Positions 1-6,407 are shown, counted from the first letter of the stretch. The stretch is DNA of 7,145 bases from an uncultured Bordetella sp. (GCA_937881145.1 CALGFL010000220.1:1-7145); one strand, 5' to 3'. Notes: generated by a model from the letters alone, not told the origin. Program-made: numbers and translations.

Positions 1-1
1 C

Positions 2-883
2 GAAGGCGGTCACCTCACGCACGGCGCATCGGTCAACCAGTCGGGCAAGCTGTAAAACTTATTACAGTACGGCCTGTCCGCCGACGACGTGCTCGCTTAC
101 GACAAGGTCCAGGCCCTGACGCTCGAGCACAAGCCCAAGATGATCGTGGCCGGTGCCTCGGCTTATTCGCTGCACATCGACTTCGAACGCCTGGCCCGCA
201 TCGCGCACGATAACGGCGCGCTGTTCATGGTCGACATCGCCCACTATGCGGGCCTGGTGGCCGGCGGCGTCTATCCCAACCCCGTGCCGCACGCCGACTT
301 CGTCACGTCCACCACGCACAAGTCCCTGCGCGGCCCGCGCGGCGGCGTCATCATGATGAAGGCCGAGTTCGAGAAGGCCGTCAACTCCGCGATCTTCCCC
401 GGCATCCAGGGCGGCCCGCTGATGCACGTCATTGCGGCCAAGGCCGTGGCTTTCCAGGAAGCCCTCTCGCCCGAGTTCAAGGTCTATGCCCAGCAAGTGG
501 CCAAGAATGCCAAGGTGCTGGCCGACACGCTGGTCAAGCGCGGTCTGCGCATCGTTTCCGGCAGGACCGAAAGCCACCTCATGCTGGTCGACCTGCGCGC
601 CAAGGGCATCACGGGCAAGGAAGCCGAAGCCGTGCTGGGCCAGGCCCACATCACGGTCAACAAGAACGCCATCCCCAACGACCCGGAAAAGCCTTTCGTC
701 ACCAGCGGCATCCGCGTGGGTACCCCGGCCATGACCACGCGCGGCTTCAAGGAAGCCGAAGCCGAGCTCACCGGCAACCTCATCGCCGACGTGCTGGACA
801 ATCCGCGCGACGAGGCCAACATCGCCGCCGTTCGCGCCCGCGTGAACGAGCTCACCGCGCGCCTGCCGGTCTATCGCGGCTAA
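2..883 (+). CDS. glyA: Serine hydroxymethyltransferase, 3' part, interrupted by an in-frame stop
   Basis: GlyA is the cytosolic PLP enzyme that converts serine and tetrahydrofolate to glycine and 5,10-methylene-tetrahydrofolate. The window opens inside the gene at a GGHLTHG motif, about residue 124 by E. coli numbering. The PLP-lysine motif [14 protein letters not shown], the cofactor-binding [11 protein letters not shown] and the substrate-binding [12 protein letters not shown] are all present, and the C-terminus (ending LPVYRG) is intact, stopping with TAA at 881-883. Reading in the same frame, codon 53-55 is TAA where the family has a Tyr (GKLYN), followed by Asn and two TTA Leu codons; homology continues without a gap on both sides. 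As written, the product would end near residue 140. This is either a pseudogene or a sequence error close to the window edge. A GTG at 89 could not restart a functional enzyme because the N-terminal third would be lost. Family assignment is certain; functional status is not. Confidence 0.93.
53..55 (+). other. In-frame TAA stop inside glyA
   Basis: The frame before it reads [10 protein letters not shown] and the frame after it reads [11 protein letters not shown], both clearly GlyA. TAA replaces an expected TAC (Tyr). The next codons include two consecutive TTA Leu codons, very rare in this GC-rich gene, where related proteins tend to have Phe or other hydrophobic residues. The clustering within 12 bases suggests either local sequence error or real decay. 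Confidence 0.85.
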
Positions 884-904
884 AACCACGGGTCTTGCGC
901 CTGC

Positions 905-931
905 AAACGGCTGCCTTCGGGCAGCCGTTTT
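905..931 (+). terminator. Intrinsic terminator of glyA
   Basis: An 11-bp perfect stem (arms 905-915 and 920-930) closes a TTCG tetraloop in the stable C(UUCG)G context, and the 3' arm ends in a run of four T. It lies 21 bases after the glyA stop and before the nrdR promoter region, so it should separate the two transcripts. Confidence 0.88.
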
Positions 932-963
932 CGTATCCGCGCTGTCCAAGCAATCCCGTCCCC

Positions 964-980
964 ATTACAATTGCTGTAAT
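964..980 (+). promoter_or_regulatory. AT-rich dyad with -10-like hexamers upstream of nrdR
   Basis: ATTACA (964-969) and TGTAAT (975-980) form a perfect inverted repeat with a 5-base spacer. Inside it lie TACAAT (966-971) and TGTAAT (975-980), each five of six matches to the sigma-70 -10 consensus. Transcription starting here would leave a leader of roughly 20-30 bases before the nrdR start. I see no good -35 hexamer (TGTCCA at 943-948 is a weak match). It could be a promoter, an operator, or both. Confidence 0.5.
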
Positions 981-995
981 AACCGGGCCATCTTC

Positions 996-1000
996 GAGGG
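996..1000 (+). promoter_or_regulatory. nrdR ribosome binding site
   Basis: GAGGG sits seven bases before the ATG at 1008. This favours that ATG over the in-frame TTG at 1002, which would add two residues before the conserved MKCPFC start. Confidence 0.7.
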
Positions 1001-1007
1001 TTTGCGC

Positions 1008-1487
1008 ATGAAATGTCCTTTCTGCGACAACGGCGATACGCAGGTCGTGGATAGCCGCGTCTCCGAAGAAGGCGACACGATCCGCCGCCGGCGCCGTTGC
1101 CTGGCTTGCGACAAACGCTTCACCACTTACGAGCGCGTCGAGCTCGTCATGCCATCGGTGGTCAAGCGCAACGGCATCCGCGTCGAATACGATGCGGTCA
1201 AACTGCGCGCCAGCCTTGCCTTGGCGCTGCGCAAGCGCGCCATCAGCACCGCCGAAGTCGACGCCGCCGTCGCGCGCATCGAAGAAAAACTCCTGGCCAG
1301 CGGCACGCGCGAAGTGCCCAGCGAACGCATCGGCGAACTGGTCATGGGCGAACTGAAGAAACTCGACAAAGTGGCCTACGTGCGCTTTGCGTCGGTCTAC
1401 AAGAGCTTCGAGGACATCGGCGAATTCATCGACGCCATCCGCGAAATGCAGGGCCCGCCCGCACCGGGCAAACTGCGCAAAGAATAG
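1008..1487 (+). CDS. nrdR: Transcriptional repressor NrdR
   Basis: NrdR is a nucleotide-sensing repressor of ribonucleotide reductase operons; it binds NrdR boxes when its ATP-cone holds dATP/ATP. The 159-residue protein has the usual length and order. An N-terminal zinc ribbon has Cys3, Cys6, Cys31 and Cys34, with the basic stretch IRRRRRC and the signature FTTYERVE. An ATP-cone of about residues 49-139 follows, with VVKRNG, a LRKR motif and the closing [13 protein letters not shown]. The start at 1008 gives the conserved MKCPFC and has an RBS. It lies 124 bases after glyA, with a terminator between them, so it probably has its own promoter. The glyA-nrdR-rib order is common in betaproteobacteria. 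It converges with the regulator gene at 1499, leaving 11 bases between the two stops. Confidence 0.97.
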   Translation: MKCPFCDNGDTQVVDSRVSEEGDTIRRRRRCLACDKRFTTYERVELVMPSVVKRNGIRVEYDAVKLRASLALALRKRAISTAEVDAAVARIEEKLLASGTREVPSERIGELVMGELKKLDKVAYVRFASVYKSFEDIGEFIDAIREMQGPPAPGKLRKE

Positions 1488-1498
1488 CGCGGCGGGCC

Positions 1499-2458
1499 TT
1501 AATGCGCGCCGACGCGCAGCGCGGCTGGCGTATCCGGCGCATGGCGCCGCCATACCCGCCGCAAATGATGCGCCGAGCCGAAGCCGGCGCGCTCGGCTAC
1601 CTGTTCCAGGCTCAGCCGGGTTTCGCGTATCAGCTCGCCCGCCAGGGTCAGCCGTATGCGGTAGAGATAATCCATGGGCGTGCAGCCCGCGTGTTCGGCG
1701 AACAGGCGGTTGAGATGGCGCGCGCTGGTGTGCGCCATGCCCGCCAGATCGGCGGCCGACCAGTGCGCCGCCGGTTCGCGCAAAATGGCGTCCTGCACCC
1801 GGTGCACCGCGGGGTGCACATGGTTGCGGCCTTCCAGCCAGGGCGAGAGAGCCGGATCCTGCCCGGCGCGGCGCAGGTACACCACCATGTGCCGTGCCGT
1901 CGCACTGGCGATCTGCGGTCCGCAGACGCGCGCCACGAGGTGCAGGGCCAGGTCTATGCCAGCCGTGATGCCCGCGCTGGTGTAGAGATTGCCGTCCTCG
2001 ACGAAGATGCGATTGTCGAGGATGCAGGCCGTGGGTTCGAGCTCGGCCAGTTGAACCAGGCAGGTGTGATGGCTGGTGCACTCGCGCCCGCGCAGCAGGC
2101 CGGCTTTGGCCGCGAACAACGCACCGGCGCAGACCGAGATGAGCGTGCAGCCGGCAGGCTGCCCATGCCCGAGCCAGTCCACCACGGCGCGGATCTGCGG
2201 ATCGCGCCAATCCGGGCCCGAGCCGACCTGGCCCGCCAAGACCACCAGCGCATTCGCGGGCAACTGTGTGGGCAGGGGCTCGAGCCGGCTCAGGTACAGG
2301 CCGGCGAAGCCGGTTTCCAGTTCCGCGGCCGGGCCGCAGTAGTGCTGCTCGAAGGCGTCCGGCGCGAACAGATTGGCCGAGCGGAACACCTCGCTCGGCC
2401 CGGCCAGATCCAGCAGGACGATGTCGCGCGTGACGATGAAATAGACCGGGATGGCCAT
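1499..2458 (-). CDS. GlxA-family AraC-type regulator with DJ-1/PfpI-like N-terminal domain
   Basis: This 319-residue protein combines a DJ-1/PfpI (class I glutamine amidotransferase-like) sensor domain, about residues 1-185, with a C-terminal AraC-type DNA-binding domain, about 215-315. Visible in the first are the DLAGPSEVF motif (17-25), the nucleophile-elbow-like SVCAGALFAAKAGLL with Cys110, and YTSAGITAGIDLALHL (159-174). The second has two helix-turn-helix units: SAADLAGMAHTSARHLNRLF (234-253) and one from LEQVAERAGFGSAHHLRRVW (284-303). Such proteins are cytosolic, usually activators of nearby catabolic genes; the ligand is unknown here. The ATG at 2458 was chosen because MAIPVYFIVTRDIVLLDL is the typical domain start; the RBS is weak. 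It follows the hydrolase gene by 41 bases in the same direction, so co-transcription is likely and the hydrolase operon is a plausible target (inference). Confidence 0.93.
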   Translation of the reverse strand: MAIPVYFIVTRDIVLLDLAGPSEVFRSANLFAPDAFEQHYCGPAAELETGFAGLYLSRLEPLPTQLPANALVVLAGQVGSGPDWRDPQIRAVVDWLGHGQPAGCTLISVCAGALFAAKAGLLRGRECTSHHTCLVQLAELEPTACILDNRIFVEDGNLYTSAGITAGIDLALHLVARVCGPQIASATARHMVVYLRRAGQDPALSPWLEGRNHVHPAVHRVQDAILREPAAHWSAADLAGMAHTSARHLNRLFAEHAGCTPMDYLYRIRLTLAGELIRETRLSLEQVAERAGFGSAHHLRRVWRRHAPDTPAALRVGAH

Positions 2459-2499
2459 GACGTTCGCTCGATGCAGGCCGCGCTGGGTATCGTGCCCGG

Positions 2500-3066
2500 T
2501 CAGTCGGCCAATGCCTGTGCTGCCGGCAGGATCCTGGCGAAACGGTTCATCAGCACCAGCTCGGTGTGGTCCTTGATCTCCTGCGGCGTGTAGACGCGGC
2601 CCGAGGGGCTGGTCATCGCGAAGGTCAGGGTGGCGTCCATGGCGTACTTCACCTTGAAGCCGTCGTCCGAAGCATGGCGCGCCGTGGTTTCGCAGCACTG
2701 CTCGGTGCGGATGCCGCAGATGACGACTTCCTCGATGCCGTGCTCGCGCAGCCAGGTCTGCAGGCTGGTGCTCTCGTCGTCCAGGCCGTAGAAGGACGAA
2801 TGCACCTTCTTGTAGAACACGCCGGCCGTGCGCGGCATCTTCAGCTCGGCCAGCGTCTTCACGTAGCCCGAGTCGCGACTGAAGACGCTCGCAGGCTTTT
2901 CGGGCCCGTGGATGTGGAACACCTGCAGTATGGGGATGCCACGCGTGGCGGCGGTATCGAGCAGGCCTTGCGTGGCCTGGATGAAGGCGGGCAGGTCCGC
3001 GTCGCTCCAGAAGGGCAACTGGCGGAAGGATTCCTGGATGTCGATGGCGATGACGGCTTGTTTCAT
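2500..3066 (-). CDS. Isochorismatase-family cysteine hydrolase
   Basis: A 188-residue cytosolic hydrolase of the isochorismatase/nicotinamidase superfamily. The expected catalytic triad is visible: Asp9 in AVIAIDIQESF, Lys87 in FYKKVHSSFYG, and Cys124 in the motif CGIRTEQCCETTAR, where it aligns with the family nucleophile (T-x-x-C). The members hydrolyse amides or vinyl ethers such as nicotinamide, N-carbamoyl compounds or isochorismate; the substrate cannot be read from this sequence. Isochorismate cleavage itself is unlikely because there are no siderophore or menaquinone genes nearby. Its ATG (3066-3064) overlaps the TGA of the DUF1272 gene as ATGA, implying translational coupling. The downstream regulator probably shares the transcript. 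Confidence 0.92.
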   Translation of the reverse strand: MKQAVIAIDIQESFRQLPFWSDADLPAFIQATQGLLDTAATRGIPILQVFHIHGPEKPASVFSRDSGYVKTLAELKMPRTAGVFYKKVHSSFYGLDDESTSLQTWLREHGIEEVVICGIRTEQCCETTARHASDDGFKVKYAMDATLTFAMTSPSGRVYTPQEIKDHTELVLMNRFARILPAAQALAD

Positions 3067-3338
3067 GATGGCCTGCGAGTGACGGAAAAAGACAAGGAAG
3101 AAGGGGCACAGTCGGGATTGTGCACCCTGCGGGTGGAAGCCGGGTTGGCGGCCAGTTCGTTTGCGGACCGGAGGGGGCGGGGCGCGAATTCGCCACCGCA
3201 GTTCGGGCAGCGTCCGCCCAGCACCTTTTCTACGCAATCTTCGCAGAAAGTGCATTCGAACGAGCAGATGCGCGCGTCCGGACTGTCTGGCGGCAGGTTC
3301 CGGTCGCAGCATTCGCAGCTTGGCCGCAGTTCCAGCAT
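3063..3338 (-). CDS. DUF1272 cysteine-rich protein
   Basis: This 91-residue protein matches the DUF1272 family (conserved bacterial protein, function unknown). It starts MLELRPSCECCDRNLPP and has nine cysteines (8, 10, 11, 25, 29, 32, 35, 44 and 47) in the first half, including CTFCEDC and CPNC pairs, so it very probably binds zinc in a ribbon or treble-clef-like fold. The last 40 residues are polar and look disordered. No signal peptide or membrane segment is visible. The start ATG has the strongest RBS of the block (AGGAG, six bases upstream). It is the first gene of a minus-strand unit; its stop overlaps the start of the hydrolase gene. A partner or accessory role for that hydrolase is an inference from coupling only. 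Confidence 0.92.
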   Translation of the reverse strand: MLELRPSCECCDRNLPPDSPDARICSFECTFCEDCVEKVLGGRCPNCGGEFAPRPLRSANELAANPASTRRVHNPDCAPSSLSFSVTRRPS

Positions 3339-3429
3339 GAGGGTCTCCTGGAGGGCAATATTGGTATTCTGTTCGCAAAAGCGGCCCCGCGCGAGACAGG
3401 TGGCGGACTTTCACCGGACCAAAACGGAC
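3339..3429. promoter_or_regulatory. Divergent intergenic region between the DUF1272 and M14 genes
   Basis: These 91 bases must hold the promoters for both directions unless the transcripts start inside the genes. An AT-rich core at 3356-3370 contains the 8-base palindrome CAATATTG (3356-3363) and, on the plus strand, TATTCT (3365-3370), a four-of-six -10 match. No convincing -35 is visible for either strand. The palindrome could be part of an operator, but it is short. Confidence 0.35.
3345..3349 (-). promoter_or_regulatory. Strong RBS of the DUF1272 gene
   Basis: On the minus strand AGGAG lies six bases before the ATG at 3338. It fixes this start and is the main ribosome entry site visible for the coupled DUF1272-hydrolase pair. 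Confidence 0.75.
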
Positions 3430-5175
3430 ATGACAATGAGCTTGTTGCTGGAACAAAATTTCGAACGCACCCTGGATGCCTGGGTGCGCGAGTTTTCCGA
3501 CCCGTCCTACGAGGGCGCCCAGATCGAGGCCTGGCTCTTCGAAGACGAGGCCGCGCGCCGCGATGCCGAGCGCCGCCTGGCCGAGGCCGGCGTGACCGCG
3601 AAATTGCGCAGCGCCTACAAGCCGCTGGTGCACTATTTTCTGGAAGAAGTGGATCGCACCGGGCTGCAGGCCGTGTCCATCCGCTATCCGGTGCACGAGG
3701 CTGCCCTGGCCAAGCGGTTCACACTGGAAGCCTATCCGCTGGCCGGCATGCTGGAAGGCGTCGACCTGTCGTTCGTCGCCGGCGACGCCGAGCTGTACTA
3801 CGCGATCGAGCTGCGCTACGAAGGCGGCCGGGCCAAGCGCGCATGGGTCTACGCACCCAACCGTCTGGTCAAGGATTACGCCGGCCAGGATGCCTTGTCG
3901 CCCACCGGCTGGGTGCGCGCGGTCGATGCCGGCGGCGTGCGGCTGGACGAGGCGCGCGACACGGAATTTTCGCTGGCTTATAAGGCGGTGATGGATGCGG
4001 TGAGCAAACATCCCTGGGGCGGCAGCGAGCCGTATTTCGAGCGCCTGGAAATCCGTGTCGACATCCCCGCCATCGAACGGGAGCTGGGCTATCGCGACGA
4101 GGCGATGAGCACCGTCGAAGCGCTGCACGAAGATATCTACTTCGGCCTGCTGGAAGTGTTCCAGCTGCATTCGGGCCGGCCGCTGGGCAGCCGCGGCCTG
4201 CAGCCCGGCCAGATCGTTCCCGACGTGCGCCGCGCCGCGCAGGGCGGCGCTTCGGTGCGCGTCTGGACCGAGGCTTACGAGTCCGTGACGGACGTGGCGC
4301 CCGATGCCGGCGGCCTGCCGCTGGAACAGATCGATGCGCCGTTGACGCCCGCTCGCATTGCCCATGAAATGGGGCAGATCGGCGGCGAGCCCCATACGGT
4401 ACGCACGCGCCAGGGGCGCCCCTTGCTGTACGCCTATGTCAAAGGCAGCGATCCGGCCGTGCTGATCTCCGGCGGCCAGCATGCCAATGAGGCCTCGGGC
4501 GTCGTGGGCGTGCTGCGCGCCGCGCACGCGCTCAAGACGCGTCCCGGCGCGCACTTCGCGCTGATCGGTTCCGAGAACCCGGACGGCTATGCCATGTATG
4601 CGCGCCTGCGCGAGCACAATCCGCGGCACATGCTGCACGCCGCGCGCTATTCGGCCCTGGGCGACGATCTGGCCTACCGCGAGCGCGAGCCCGCGTACGA
4701 GTCGGCCGCGCGCCGCCAGGCCTTGGCGATCAGCGGGGCGCAGTTGCACATCAATCTGCATGGCTATCCCGCGCATGAATGGACGCGTCCTTTGGCCGGC
4801 TATCTGCCACGCGGCTTCGAGTCGTGGACTCTGCCCAAGGGGTTCTTCCTGCTGCTCAGGCATCATCCGGGCTGGGGCGACAAGGCGCATCGCCTGATGG
4901 CCGATGTGACTGGCCGCCTGGCCGGGCGCATGCCCGACCTGGCGACCTTCAATGCGCGCCAGATCGCGGTGTTCCAGGCCCATGCCCTGGAGCCGGGTTT
5001 CGAAATCATGCATGGCATTCCCGTCCTGGTCGCCCAAAGCGATGCCGAGGCCGCACCGCTGGCGCTCATCGCCGAGTTCCCGGACGAGACCCTTTACGGC
5101 GAGGCTTTCCGCTTCGCCCAGTCGGTGCAGACGGAGACGGTGCTGGCGGCGGTGGAGGGCTACCTGGCGCTGTGA
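3430..5175 (+). CDS. M14-type zinc metallopeptidase with long N-terminal region
   Basis: A 581-residue protein whose C-terminal part (about 310-570) is an M14 carboxypeptidase-like domain. Zinc ligands are His351 and Glu354 in GGQHANEASG and His444 in HINLHGYPAHEW. The general-base Glu is probably Glu549 in LIAEFPDET. The family NPDG motif begins at Asn383. The usual substrate-binding Asn-Arg motif seen in carboxypeptidase A-type enzymes is not obvious; GDDLAYRERE occupies roughly that region, so the substrate may not be an ordinary peptide C-terminus. Residues 1-310 are acidic and soluble, with no domain I recognise. There is no signal peptide, so it should be cytosolic. The start is ambiguous: ATG at 3430 or in-frame ATG at 3436, both with weak RBS. 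It is divergent from the DUF1272 gene and ends 44 bases before ribD. Identity as an M14 enzyme is secure; its substrate is unknown. Confidence 0.88.
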   Translation: MTMSLLLEQNFERTLDAWVREFSDPSYEGAQIEAWLFEDEAARRDAERRLAEAGVTAKLRSAYKPLVHYFLEEVDRTGLQAVSIRYPVHEAALAKRFTLEAYPLAGMLEGVDLSFVAGDAELYYAIELRYEGGRAKRAWVYAPNRLVKDYAGQDALSPTGWVRAVDAGGVRLDEARDTEFSLAYKAVMDAVSKHPWGGSEPYFERLEIRVDIPAIERELGYRDEAMSTVEALHEDIYFGLLEVFQLHSGRPLGSRGLQPGQIVPDVRRAAQGGASVRVWTEAYESVTDVAPDAGGLPLEQIDAPLTPARIAHEMGQIGGEPHTVRTRQGRPLLYAYVKGSDPAVLISGGQHANEASGVVGVLRAAHALKTRPGAHFALIGSENPDGYAMYARLREHNPRHMLHAARYSALGDDLAYREREPAYESAARRQALAISGAQLHINLHGYPAHEWTRPLAGYLPRGFESWTLPKGFFLLLRHHPGWGDKAHRLMADVTGRLAGRMPDLATFNARQIAVFQAHALEPGFEIMHGIPVLVAQSDAEAAPLALIAEFPDETLYGEAFRFAQSVQTETVLAAVEGYLAL

Positions 5176-5176
5176 A

Positions 5177-5204
5177 GCCTGGGGCCTGCTGGCAGGCCTC
5201 AGGC
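5177..5204 (+). terminator. 28-base hairpin between the M14 gene and ribD
   Basis: Arms 5177-5189 and 5192-5204 pair over 13 positions (12 Watson-Crick and one G-U) with only two bases between. It begins one base after the M14 stop and ends one base before the ribD -10-like hexamer. There is no T run, so it is not a classical intrinsic terminator. It may still end or stabilise the M14 transcript, or act as a DNA-level operator over the -35 region. Confidence 0.45.
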
Positions 5205-5205
5205 A

Positions 5206-5211
5206 TACAAT
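5206..5211 (+). promoter_or_regulatory. Probable -10 element of ribD
   Basis: TACAAT matches the sigma-70 -10 consensus at five of six bases and ends eight bases before the ribD ATG. A start site at the usual distance would fall at about 5218-5220, giving a leaderless or nearly leaderless mRNA. This fits the lack of any Shine-Dalgarno sequence before ribD. No good -35 is visible. Confidence 0.5.
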
Positions 5212-5219
5212 CGACCGAT

Positions 5220-6371
5220 ATGGCCGACTCCTCGCCGCAAGATCTTGCCCCTATGCGCCGCGCCCTCGAATTGGCGCAGGGCGTGCTCTATGCCACCTCG
5301 CCCAATCCGCGCGTCGGCTGCGTGATCGTGCGCAACGGCCAGGTGCTGGGCGAGGGCGCCACCCAGCCGCCCGGCGGCCCGCACGCCGAGATCGGCGCGC
5401 TGCGCGATGCCCAGGCCCGCGGCCATTCGGTCGAGGGCTCCACTTTCTACGTCACGCTCGAGCCGTGCAGCCACCACGGCCGCACGCCGCCCTGCGTGGA
5501 CGCGCTCCTGGCCGCCAAACCGGCCCGCGTGGTGGTCGCCATGGGCGATCCCAATCCCCGGGTCAACGGCAGCGGCCTGGCCAAGCTGCGCGCCGCCGGC
5601 ATCGCGGTCGAAACGGGCCTGTGCCTGGACGAAGCCCTGGCGCTCAACCCGGGTTTCGTGGCGCGCATGCGGCGCGGCACGCCCTGGACCTGGCTCAAGC
5701 TGGCGGCCTCGCTCGATGGCCGCAGCGCCCTGCATAACGGCGTGTCGCAATGGATCACCGGCCGCGAGGCGCGCGCCGACGGCCATCATTGGCGCGCCCG
5801 CAGCTGCATGGTGCTCACCGGCATGGGCACGGTGCTGGCCGACGACCCCCGGCTCAATGTGCGCGAAGTCGACACGGCGCGCCAGCCGCGCAAGGCCGTG
5901 GTCGACGGCCGCTTCGTCATCCCCGAAGATGCGCGCCTGCTCGACGGAACCGAGGTGCTGGTCTTCACAGCCAAGTCCGATCCGGCCAAGGCCGAGCGCC
6001 TGGCGCGCAAGAACGTAAAGACCATATTGATGCCTGGCGCGGATCCCTTGCGGGTCGATTTGCCTGGCATGATGCGCTGGCTGGGCGAGCACGAGGTCAA
6101 CGAAGTGCACGTCGAAACCGGCGCGGGCTTGTCGGGTGCTCTGCTGTCGGCCGACTGCGTCGATGAACTGCTGGTCTATCTGGCGCCCGTGCTGCTGGGC
6201 GATGCCCAGGGCATGGTGCAGTTGCCCACGCTAGACAGCCTGGACGCGGCGCAGCGCTTCGAATTTATCGAGACGCTGCGCGTCGGTTCCGATGTGCGGC
6301 TGCGCGCGCGCATGGCGCGGCGCTGGCAGGCGCTTCGGTCGGGCCTGGATGCCCCGCCGGCGCGGGTTTGA
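5220..6371 (+). CDS. ribD: Bifunctional riboflavin biosynthesis deaminase/reductase RibD
   Basis: RibD performs the second and third steps of riboflavin synthesis after GTP cyclohydrolase II: deamination of the pyrimidine ring, then NADPH-dependent reduction of the ribose side chain. The 383-residue protein is full length (E. coli about 367). The N-terminal deaminase domain (to about 145) has the zinc site His55-Ala-Glu57 (PHAEIGALRDA) and Cys83/Cys92 in the motif LEPCSHHGRTPPC. The C-terminal reductase domain (about 150-380) has LKLAASLDGR, SQWITGREAR, TVLADDPRLNVR, a HVETGAGLSGALL segment and VDELLVYLAPVLLG. The ATG at 5220 is the only reasonable start: the frame is open upstream but lacks a start codon near the conserved region, and there is no RBS. 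ribE follows after 50 bases, so the two probably form an operon. Confidence 0.97.
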   Translation: MADSSPQDLAPMRRALELAQGVLYATSPNPRVGCVIVRNGQVLGEGATQPPGGPHAEIGALRDAQARGHSVEGSTFYVTLEPCSHHGRTPPCVDALLAAKPARVVVAMGDPNPRVNGSGLAKLRAAGIAVETGLCLDEALALNPGFVARMRRGTPWTWLKLAASLDGRSALHNGVSQWITGREARADGHHWRARSCMVLTGMGTVLADDPRLNVREVDTARQPRKAVVDGRFVIPEDARLLDGTEVLVFTAKSDPAKAERLARKNVKTILMPGADPLRVDLPGMMRWLGEHEVNEVHVETGAGLSGALLSADCVDELLVYLAPVLLGDAQGMVQLPTLDSLDAAQRFEFIETLRVGSDVRLRARMARRWQALRSGLDAPPARV

Positions 6372-6407
6372 GCGGTTTTCAATACGTTTATTCAAATTAT
6401 CTGTTCG

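Noticed and set aside
89..883. GTG at 89 as an independent start for a shortened GlyA
   Set aside because: There is no RBS before it, and the product would lack the N-terminal third and part of the active site.
62..949. 295-codon open frame on the minus strand opposite glyA
   Set aside because: It is the antisense of a clearly recognised gene, in GC-rich DNA where such frames are common, and its translation resembles no family.
2566..3429. Plus-strand open frame extending the M14 gene 288 codons upstream
   Set aside because: It is antisense to the hydrolase and DUF1272 genes, has low-complexity translation, and the well-structured protein begins at 3430/3436.
2500..5037. 845-codon minus-strand open frame running through the M14 gene into the hydrolase
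   Set aside because: Only the last 188 residues (from the ATG at 3066) form a recognisable protein. The upstream part is antisense to the M14 gene and crosses the DUF1272 gene in another frame, so it is not a fusion.
6353..6369. GC hairpin plus TTT overlapping the ribD stop as a terminator
   Set aside because: The stem is only five base pairs, the T run is three, and ribE is expected to be co-transcribed.
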